Source of the DNA: Pomphorhynchus laevis
Lineage: Eukaryota > Acanthocephala > Palaeacanthocephala > Echinorhynchida > Pomphorhynchidae
Reading direction: 5' to 3'
NCBI GenBank assembly: GCA_012934845.2
Contig: WNNJ02001520.1
Location: 1 to 64,000 of the forward strand
DNA length: 64,000 nucleotides
The notes under the pieces were generated by a model that was not told the origin of the DNA, made no database searches, and saw nothing but the letters and a program-made list of their open reading frames with translations. A program made the translations under genes and the position numbers. Positions 37,401 through 49,400 of the stretch are shown here, piece after piece (position 1 is the stretch's first letter; each line of letters starts with the position of its first letter).

Positions 37401-40400
37401 ACTATTAAGATATTTGCATTTTTAAATTTATAGTACAAAATACGTAGATTCAGTTAACTGATCTGATTCTTTTGTATCTCGAATTGTTGATGTTCAATTT
37501 CATAGGAATAATGATCGAGGCTCATTATTTAAATTGCAACATTAAATTCCATATTTTCATTACTTTTTCCACTTCATTTAAAGAATAAATAGTTAATTGC
37601 TCTCAATATTTAGTTATAAAGTAGATACAAATTTAATAACTCTGTATAGAGTTATATAGTGTTTTGTATTTGAATAAGATACACTAACTTATGAAATTTC
37701 ATCAGAGGAAATACGTCATTAGCATGCATTTGTCCCGCTGCTCTTTTGAGTCGAGGAATAATGTTTGAAATCTGATAGAATAGCAGTTTCTCTTGATGAC
37801 CTACAATCCTTATTCATATACATTCTGTTATTTATTAGTCAATTCATAAAAATTGACTTTTATTTTAAATTTCAATTTTTTAGTTTAACTTGACATAAAT
37901 ATAAATTGTATAAAATCCTTTATAATTATTTATTTATCTTTAATTTTTGATTATATATTGAAAAATACATAGAATCAGTTATCTAATTTGATTTACAAGT
38001 ATTTTTGTTTATAACTCTGGATTTAAGGGCAATGCTCTTTTCGAATCAATGATATTGCCATTTCAGCCGAAGTTGAAAAAACTGTACTCTGTTTCGTTGG
38101 AAATATGCTCTAATACAATCTATTAATACTGGACATTATTTCGCTGTTATTTTAATTCGCTAATTAAATATATTAAATATATTAATTTGTTACTAGCTTA
38201 TTATTATATAATCAATAAAAGACAATATCTGTTTAAAAATCTTGCTTAAAAATATCTGCTCCTCTATCTTACCCTTCCTAACCACATTGTTCAACTCGTC
38301 CATCCGTAGCCGTACATTTCCTTCCATCTGGAAATGCGCCACTGTTCGTCCTCTCATCAAAAAGCAATCTCTCGACTCCTCACTACTATCTTCGTACCGT
38401 CCAATCTCACTTCTCCCAACCTTCTCTAAAATCCTTGAGCGTCTCGTTCTCAAGCAAGTTAATACATATCTCTTTTCCTCTAACTTGTTTCCTCCTTCCA
38501 AGCCGCTTTTCGCTCTAATCACTCTACTGAAATTGCCTGTCTTAAAGTTTATAACGACTTACTCATATCGCGCGATCATAAATTATGTAGTGTCATAGTT
38601 TCTCTTGATCTATCGTCTGCTTTTGACATCGTCGATCACTCGATTCTTCTACATCGCCTTCGTCATGATTATGGCTTCTCTTTACCCACTGTATCATGGT
38701 TTTCTTCATATCTATCAAACCGTACATTTCGCGTATATTCTAACTCTTCTCTCTCCCATCCTTCGTCTATTCCGTCCGGTGTTCCACAAGGCTCCGTATT
38801 AGGCCCTATGCTTTTCTCTCTTCTTCTCGGTGACTTGTCTTCGATTTCTCATAAATTTAACTTCCATGTTATGCAATATGCTGATGACATTCTCATCTAC
38901 GCTCACGCACCTGCTTATCGTATTCATGATCTTGATGTTTCTGTTTCTAGCTGTCTTGTCTCAATTTCCAATAATCTTTCTTCCCTTCGCCTTTCTCTGA
39001 ATCCTGATAAATCTAAAATTATGTGGATCCTACCTCGAAGCTTCGGCGTAGAACCTCCTTCCGTATCACTAAATTCTACAATTCTTCCTATCGTTGATAA
39101 TCTTGTTTTCCTAGGCTTTCATTTCGACAACCGACTTTCACTTAAACCTTTCGTTAGTGATAAAGTACGCTCATCTATCTTGATACTCCGCAATCTCCGT
39201 CAAGTTCGTAGATTGATCGATTTCTTTTCTTGTATGACTCTCATATCTTCTCTTCTTTTCTGAAGACTTGATTACTGTCTTAGTCTATTTTCCAAATCAC
39301 CTAAATCCACTCTTCTTCCTTTACAACGCATCATCAACGCTGCCGTCCGAGTTCTCCTTCGTCTTCGTCGTTTTGATCACACATCCCACTATCTTGTTTC
39401 TCTTAATTGGCCTACCATTTATTGTCGTGTTCAAATTCGTCTTCTTATCATTGCTTTGCGCCTTATAACTTCTCATACCCCTTCATTTCTCAACGTTTCT
39501 TTTCCTGACAATTCTCGTACTGTGTATTGTGCTCTGCGTTCCCGTAATTCCCTTCTTTTACATGTCCCAAACTACTCTACCTCTTTTGGCTTCCGCTCCT
39601 TCGTTGTGGCTGCTTCTCTCTTGTGGAATCAACTGCCTATTCATATCCGCCAATCAACATCTATGCCGTGCTTCAAACGCCAAATCCAATTCCATTTCAA
39701 CAATTAACTAATTATCTGTGACTTTTGATGTTCTTTTTTTGTTTGTTTGTGGTCATGTAAGCGTGCATTTTGCACGCATCTGCCACGTTAAATAAATTAT
39801 TGCATTATTTATTATTTATTTAAAAATTCAAAATATGAAATAAATATAAAGGATTTCTTAAGAAACAAGAACTCAAGAAAAATGTTAAAAATACTATTTT
39901 GCTGCCAGGAAATATAGCAAAATAGACAATATTGTAAAAAAATTAATAGATGCATATTTGAAACAAGGTTACTATAAAAATAAAATTAAACAGAAAATAG
40001 TTAAATATATAAATCAATACAATATTATTAAAAATAAATTTAAACTCTTAAGGGACAAATGTTTATGGATTGATAGTAAATAATACATAATATAATAGAA
40101 TAAGATATTACACAATAAGATAATCATTTAACATAATAAATACATCATTAGCATGAATTCGCACTCGCTGCTATGCTTGATTGAGGAACATGTGCAGAAA
40201 CTTGTTACCATATCAGTTTTACTTGATGTTCATTAATCTTCATTCTATTGCATGTTATATTATTCATTAATCGATTCGTAAAAATTCTCAATTATAAAAA
40301 TCTTAACCTAAAAATACCCAAATTTTTAAAAAAATTATAAGATAATGATGTTTTCATTTTTTATTTGTATAAATACAAAACACGTAGATTTAGTTAAGTG

Positions 40401-43400
40401 ATCTGATTTAAAAAATGTTTTCCTATTTGAAGATTTTATTTTCGTTTAGTTGACCATATTTTCTATTTTTTTCTTAAATCTACTACCTTCTATATTTAAG
40501 ATTCTCAAACAGATCACAATACGCTCTAAGTATATTGATAGCATGTATGTCATCAACACCCCACGGATGAAAACTAGAATTGAAGATGAAATAATGGAAA
40601 ATGTATTAAATTGACTATTAAGTTTAATGTATACACATTACTGCTTGCATTTTCATTACATTCCTCATGGATTAATACTCGTATTAAAGACGAAATAATG
40701 AGAAATGTATTAAGTTGATTCGGAAGCTTAACATGTACAAATTATCGCTTGTATTTTCATACATTTCCTCATGGATTATTACTTTAGTATTAAAGACCAA
40801 ATAATGGAAGCGTGTTCAATCAATTTGTAAGCTTAATATATACACAATTATATAAACATATTATTGTTAAATATAGCATCGCCGATCTAAGAATAAATGC
40901 ACTTACCAACTACTGAATGGACAAAGCGACCACTAAATCTATGAAATAGTGAAATTTTATTTTTAATATTCTATAATATTGGAAAAATACTTAAATTGTC
41001 GACATTAACATCTACCCTATAATATTGCACTGATATTGTTTAATGTGTATATTACTGAATTATTTCGTTTATTAATTGATGAAATACAACAACCTTTGAA
41101 AATTGCCGATATTTATCGTTAAAATAGTATTTTTACAAAATATTTGTAAGTAACACCTAATCGTTTTGGTAAAAATAGCTTTAATTTATATGGGAAAATG
41201 ATTGTAGTGCATAACGCGATTAAAAAAATGCTTAAACAATTTTACCGATCTAAGAAACCAGTACATAATTTTTCAAAATAATTTGAAAACAATTATATAT
41301 AGTTAGATTATAAAAAAGTAAAGGCAAGCATAAAAATCATAATACTAACCTGACCAAACTGCGACACTTTGATATTTAGGATTTGGGGAGCAATATCCCT
41401 TTTGAAAGGATGGACTGGCAACATACTTTAAATCTCGCTGTTAAAAGAAACCGTTAAATTAGCAGAAAATACTATAATTCACCAGAATACGTTTATTCGA
41501 TAGACGGTAGGCTTGAATGCATTAGTACCACAAACAAGCAAAGTATCGTTCATCACTGGAATTAGAAGCCGGACATGATTGGAACAATCCGAAGGCTGAA
41601 AATTGGTGAAAATTAAGAATCACATCTGTTTTACTTACATGAATAATTGTTTAAGGGCAACAAAACATACATTTATATTATACAAAACGAAGGTAAATTT
41701 TGAACTTTTAAGATATTTGGCTTGAAAATATATTCAAAATAAAATTAATTTATTCATCAAATTTAATGATTGCCAATTTATTGATGGCACATCGCATTTC
41801 TTAAATTTAAAGTGATTACTTCTGTTTGTTGAGTTTATACAATAATTTCTGATGTTACTTTTAGTTCAATGATCAATTATTTAAATTAAGCAATAATTTA
41901 AATCACATGTATCATGTGTATTTGTCAAATATTTATGCCGTTCCTGATAAATACGATATGATGGTAATAAGAAATCCATTTTATTTTATAAGTTTTATTT
42001 TATAAAAATCCAATAAATATTCACAATTTAAAGAATAATTACAAATTGATTAACGTGTTTATTAATTTTAATAAAATTAATAAATCAATTCAGCTAACTA
42101 AGTCTACATATTTTATACTATTTATAAATTAAAAATAATGATAAAAAATAAAATAATAAAAAATAAATAATAAAATAATAAATAATTATATGTAATTTAA
42201 TAATTTTATATAAGATTTTATATAATTTGCATTTATAATTGATATTTGTATTTATTAATTGACTAATAAATAACAGACGATGCATAAGAATAAGGATTAG
42301 AGGTCATCAAGTGGAACTGCTATGTCATCGGTTTTCGGCCCATATTCATCGACCCAACATAGCAGCTGAGTCAAATAATGCTAATAGCGTATTTTCTTTG
42401 ATGAAATTTAATTATCTGGTGTATTTTACTCTAATACAAAGTGTTCTATTTATTATCTATCAACGTTTTTGATTAAGAGTTAAAGATTTCAAGTTTTTCA
42501 TAAAATTTTAATTAATTTTGTTAATTCTATTAGATTTTTACTAATGTCTTAAAGGTTGTTTTTAAAACGAGTCATCGGAGATTTATTTGATAAGTATTAG
42601 TTATGATTAACGTTATTGTCCTGGCACTTTTATTTAAGGAAACATCATTTGTTGCATACATTGTTCTAATTTTAGAAGATTAGCGATTTTTTAAAAACAT
42701 TCAAACCAATCAGAGAAGCATAACTGATTTTAATATTTTCGGAATTATCCTCTCCCCGCTATTACCTGTTAAGAGGTAATATTACTTAACTTATTACTTT
42801 TTAGGTTTTTAAAATACTAAGTTAAAAACTTAACAAGTAATATATGCGATATTCTACCAATCCGATAATTATTTCAAAAGTAACCCTTCAAAATAAGTAT
42901 CGACACCTGTTCGTAAATAAACGTTCGTATTCAAGCGTAGACAATTTCGATTATCCTTTAATTGAGAATTACGTTAGAATTGACTCAAAACATAAGCATT
43001 AGTCTGTATTTTGAACTCATGAAAACTAACTAGTTAGAAATCAACCACTAATTAGAAATCAACCACGATTCATTACTAACACACACGAATAGCAGTATAT
43101 CAGAAAAATCAAAAGCAGCCAGGTAACAGACCATCTGTGGCAATATGAACGACGACAATGCAACGAAGCTCAATAAAAAATCCAGAGCAGATATATAAGA
43201 ACTGATATTTAATTGCCAAATGCTAATATCATCAGCTTAAGAATGTTAATGATCTTTTAGTCAAGCTCACTTTTAATTTTTATTTGACGAAATTTACAAA
43301 AAAAACTAAATTATCTAATTGTCTCTCATCGCTTATAAAAAATGTATTCAGAAAATGACATATATAGTATAAAAATAGCAAAATCACGTATAAAAACTTT

Positions 43401-46400
43401 CCAATTTCGGGCACATACCGTTCGTCCTTTGAATTTTAGGCATTCAGTTCGTCGAAGCAGAGTGGGTCTAATACTGGGCTTTATGTGTTTCTAAAACAAT
43501 GTGAATTTGGTTGAATAATTAAACCTGATAAAAATTCAGAGCTACAATTTTATAGCTTTATATTCAACATGTAACTAAACGACCAAAATCGGTCCTTTGT
43601 AAAGACGAATAGATTACAAGTTTAGCTGTTGCAATTATAACTTTTTAGTAAAAAAACAATTAGTTATTCATGCAGGTTTAGCTGTTCCAATTATAAAAAT
43701 GTGACAAATTTAAATTATTTTATTTTTAAAATTGAAAAATATAAATTAAATCTATTAATTTGTTAATTTTGCAATAAAATTTAATTTTAATTCCGCTGCG
43801 ACACTTATCATGTGTACTGGATAAGTTAGTTCAATTGAAGACTGATCAATATCGTATAAATTAATATCCATATATTATATTTCTTGCCGAATCACAATTA
43901 ACAGCGTAATAGAATTCGTGTATATATAAAAATACGGATGGTTTATTTAATCGTCTTATACACATTCGACGAAATTAAATGCGATAATTATATATCCATG
44001 ACCAAATTTCGGAACGTGATAACCTTTCAAAAACCGAATTTGGATGATAAGCAATAAAATAAAACAAATTAAAACACATCAGAATGACGTTTTTCTATTT
44101 AAAAAGTAAATAAATCAAACACACTAAATTGAATAAATTCTTATATTTACAGATATTTATTTGAAAGTTTACATACAAAACTGTTTTGGCGGTTCTCAAT
44201 CAGGGTTTACATTCCCAGAGAATGGATAAAATCTCTATGGATGAAACAATCAAACCGATAATTTTAAAGCTTCATAAAAACTGTAAAATAGTCCAATGAA
44301 ATAGATTTCAATTTTAAGTTTCACTAATCAGCCAAAGATTAACTCAGACAATTTATGCTAATGATAGCAGTTGGCTATCAAAAATTCGATATTTAAATAA
44401 AATAATTCTTTAAACTTCATTTTCTTCTCTAATAAATAATACTAACGCTTAAGTTGATATTTTAAAATAGGTGCAACTATGAATCGAAATATAATGAACA
44501 ATTTATGGAACTCACATTCCATAAATAATCATTAAAAAATGATTATTTATGAAAATGGTAAAAAAATAATCATTTAAGCTCCTCTTATGTAAGGCATTGA
44601 CAACAAATTAATGATCGTAGTGATCAACAAGTGCTTAATTAAAGAAGATGGTTAATTCCATCGTTAGAAAGCGCACAATGTTTTCATACTTATAAACTTC
44701 TGAAAAGCGCATAAGTATGCAAAACTGAAAACATTGTTATTTATTTATGAGAACACAATTTATTTATAAGTATTTAGAATAAATGGGCATGCGTATCGAC
44801 TTTTGAATATTGCGAGAATAATTCGGTTCTATTTCCTGGTTTAATGAAGATATATAGAATGCTGCATGATGTTTATGCATCCTTGTGGGGGAAACAGCGA
44901 TAACTATGACTCAATATATATTGAGTTATTAATTGTGTAATTTGGTATATAAGCCAAATATAAACCAGCATTTCGGCGACAAGGAATCAGCAGAAGCAGT
45001 AAAAGAACCGAAACACGAAATGTAGGCGTGGGCTCACTGCTGATGAGGTCCACCCACGCTGATTGTAGTGTACAGTGATGCTGATAGGATTCAAACAACC
45101 ACACGAGGATAATATCAAACCGACCAGTTAAGAATAATGGCTCGTGTATGCGATATTCACAATAGTAAAAAGACAGCTTACGGTTTACTGTACAGTGAAC
45201 ATTTCGTATAAGAACAGAATAAAAAATCGGTGTGTGGTGGATTCGAATTGCGAATATTAGTTACCGCCCACACCAAATATAGAACACATTAATTGTGTAA
45301 TTTGGTATATAAGCCAAATATAAACCAGCATTTCGGCGACAAGGAATCAGCAGAAGCAGTAAAAGGACCGAAACACGAAATGTAGGCGTGGGCTCACTGC
45401 TGATGAGGTCCACCCACGCTGATTGTAGTGTACAGTGATGCTGATAGGATTCAAACAACCACACGAGGATAATATCAAACCGACCAGTTAAGAATAATGG
45501 CTCGTGTATGCAATATTCACAATAGTAAAAAGACAGCTTACGGTTTACTGTCCAGTGAAAATTTCGTATGAGAACGGAATAAAAAAATCGGTGTGTGGTG
45601 GATTCGAATTGCGAATATTAGTTACCGCCCACACCAAATATAGAACACATTAATTGTGTAATTTGGTATATAAGCCAAATATAAACCAGCATTTCGGCGA
45701 CAAGGAATCAGCAGAAGCAGTTAAAGGACCGAAACACGAAATGTAGGCGTGGGCTCACTGCTGATGAGGTTTACCCACGCTGATTGTAGTGTGCAGTGAT
45801 GCTGATAGGATTCAAACAACCACACGAGGATAATATCAAACCGATCAGTTAAGAATAATGGATCGTGTATGCGATATTCACAATAGTAAAAAGACAGCTT
45901 ACGGTTTACTGTACAGTGAACATTTCGTATAAGAACAGAATAAAAAATCGGTGTGTGGTGGATTCGAATTGCGAATATTAGTTACCGCCCACACCAAATA
46001 TAGAACACATTAATTGTGTAATTTGGTATATAAACCAAATATAAACCAGCATTTCGGCGACAAGGAATCAGCAGAAGCAGTTAAAGGACCGAAACACGAA
46101 ATGTAGGCGTGGGCTCACTGCTGATGAGGTCCACCCACGCTGATTGTAGTGTACAGTGATGCTGATAGGATTCAAACAACCACACGAGGATAATATCAAA
46201 CCGACCAGTTAAGAATAATGGATCGTGTATGCAATATTCACAATATTGAGTTATGATAACTCATAACTATATATATATATCAATGCAACATTAGTCGACT
46301 AGTCGATCCAAGCTACGCTGATAACTTTAACACTCAATGGAGAAAATGAAAATGTCAAAATGATTGCAGTTGTACTATGGTGAGGCTTTTAGTCGGTACA

Positions 46401-49400
46401 CGCGACTACAACGCGCGTACCGGTATCATGGACGAACGTTACTACAACGAGGCAATTACAACTAAAATAAACACGATTCAACAACTCCATGTCAACATAT
46501 CCCCGATTGAAAATATATAATATCATCTATACACTGTTGTATCCAAGGGTGCATTGTCAGTTGTAGAAGATAGAATACGACCATAATCCGCACAATTCGG
46601 AACAATTTACATGATATTTAAAGTTTACAAGATTCAACGTCCTCACGTTGTAGACCAATTATTAGCTAAAGACGGACACAAATCGAGCATTTGTCCCGTT
46701 ATATACACAAGCTTCTAAAATCACTTTTACGAGATATCGTTACTTATATTGAAAACAGTATAAAGCTAGTTTATCGCATAGAAACAGAAGGTCAAAGTTG
46801 GCCACGGGAAGGTATCCTTGGCGCGGCTGATGTGCAAAGTCTATATACAAACATTCCTAAGGAGGAACCTCTATCTGCTATTAAACACACATTAGAAAAA
46901 ACAACATAAATAAATTAAAACGATCATTTATTGTTGACTCAGAAAGGATGATATTAAATAATAATATGTTGAAATTTAACAGTGAGTGGTATTAGCGTAC
47001 CTACGGTACGGCATTGGGTACCCTATGGCGCCTGTTCATGCAAATATTTACATGAACGCTCTCGAATCAGTGTGGATTGCTAAGACATCGATAAAATCAA
47101 TATGCTCTGTGAGATATATTGATGATATATTTTTTCTATGGCCCGGAAATATAAAGTCTACTATCTTTTCAGGAACTAATAAACAAAGATGGACCAATTT
47201 AATTGACATTTGACGTAGGTGACAGTGCAAATTTTATTGACCTTACGATCTTTATCCAAAACATGCTTATGGAATTTAAACATCGATAATTTGAACTAAG
47301 AATGCTTATGGAATTTGGACTGCCCAACTTATGCCTACACTGGTGGGTCCAAAGACGAGATTTGACTTATCGCAACTAAAGTCGTAGTAACGTCATAACA
47401 TTGTATTTTGCAGCTAGATTCTTCCAGAATTTTCTTATAAATATTCACATATGTACAATGTATTTTTGTTGTAGTGTGTTTATGATAAAGGACAGTAGTT
47501 TGAAACATGTAAAAATAAAAAGTGCAGATTATTCCTGTTTTCAATTATTATTGCGATATATATAACGAATCTCAAAATACAGATACGAGAAGGCAGTTCT
47601 CAAAATGCTAAATGTAATATGTACACTATGCATTAGCAAATCTTATATATAAGATATGCTATACAGTGTATTCGTTATAGACTATTTATATACACTACAA
47701 TCACACCTGCCCTGGGACACCCAATGGTGTACTCATAAATAAATCACTATGTTTTCCTCGTGAGGAGGCATAAACAGCAGGCAGCATTCTATATATCCTC
47801 ATCAGACCAAGAAATATAACTAAATTATTCTCGCAATGTTCAAAGTCGCTACGTATGCCCAGTCATCATATGTATGACGACAAACTTCAACAACGGTAGA
47901 CGCATTTTGCTCTTACGAAGCTCATCAGTACGGTGACTTTAATAATCATCCATAGGCACCTTAACACACGCTTAAACAGTGTTTAATCTGTGTGTCCATA
48001 TGCACTGATTAAACAGTGCATATATATTCTCCTTTTCCATAGCAAGAGCAGCGACCATTGAATTATATTAAAACAAGATAAATATCGAAGACTTTTTAAA
48101 AATAAAAACAGTAACGATGTACACGAAAACACCACCCACCTGAGAATGCCGGTCGCTAATGTCAAGAAGTGAAAGTCGAAATATTAAATCCCTGAAAAAT
48201 AAAAAACAATTTTATTGGTATTTAGAAAATAACGGCGATATAAAATTACCTTCCCCCTACAAATAAATATTTATCAGTTACCAACAATTTCTGGAAATCA
48301 CCATGCTCGTACTCTAACTTAGAGTAATCTAAACTAGTAAATACTTTACTAACAAAAACCTCATATATGAAAACATTTAGAAAGATATTTATTAAAGATA
48401 GGTTAAGATGCTACATAAAAACTGGAAATTTTTGATTACACTGCACGTTGTTTTAATTATATCTATAAGTCAAGAGCAGTACGCTACATTTCAGAATTGG
48501 TGGACCTCATCAGCTAATGATCCAATACTTTCGTTTCACGTTTCAATATTTTAATGTTGGCTGACGATCATTCGACTAGCTTGATTTATTAACAATTAGA
48601 TTAAATGAAAGACTTTCGTATTATATTTTGCAAATTTAATTGAAATCATTTATAGTTTGAAATTAAATCAGTGATTTCAAAAATTTCAATTATAACAATG
48701 ATTAACTTATATTAATTTAAGTTAATTTTAAATTAACTTAAAATTAAAAAGTAAACTGTAGATGAATAGTTTGATAATAATTAATTTCAAACACAGGTAA
48801 GTGTTTAATTTGAAGATAGAACCTTCTCTTACAAACGCTGATTTAATTTAAAATCATAAATAATTTTAATTAATTTAGCAAAATATATAATAAAAGAATG
48901 TAGCATTTCTTATAATATATAATATTATAATAATATAAAAAAATATTAATAAATAATATCGTATAATAAATACTATATAATATCATTTCTTATATAAGAA
49001 TAAATAAGAAATGTATATTTAATATATATTAAATGCGTATAATCAGTTAGCCGGTTTGACTCATTCAATCTAATTGTCATTAAATCAGACGAGCCGAGTA
49101 ATCGTCAGTCAACATTTAAGACGCGAAACGTGAAACACTAGTATCGAATTAGTAGCTGATAAGCTTTATCAATACTGAAATGTGGCGTACTGCTATTGGC
49201 TAATAGATATGGCAGTGTCATCAAATAATTCAGCACCAAACAATTCAGGAATAAATCAGAAATAATAATTGATCCTCAAACTATACATATATATTAGGTT
49301 CAATAAAAACCCAGGTTTTACGTGCTATGGTTGAGATAAGCATCATTAAAAATTCTTTCGTGTATCAAGGCAAACTTCTCACTGTATGGTTTAACCATCA

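Larger units (their letters stand above)
44931..46250 (+). repeat. satellite family D, four tandem units of about 360 bp
   Basis: Units start AATTGTGTAATTTGGTATAT at 44,931, 45,291, 45,652 and 46,012 (periods 360, 361, 360). Each carries one permuted hammerhead motif on the plus strand and a separate inverted repeat (GGTGTGTGG/CCCACACC). The array is bounded by TGAGTTA on both sides. A decayed inverted relative is at 53,810-54,010. Minus-strand frames here are shadows. Confidence 0.95.

Noticed and set aside
44904-45464. Repeated minus-strand ORFs starting MWLFESYQHHC
   Set aside because: They are the reverse complement of the ribozyme repeat; frame openness follows from repeat sequence, not from coding.
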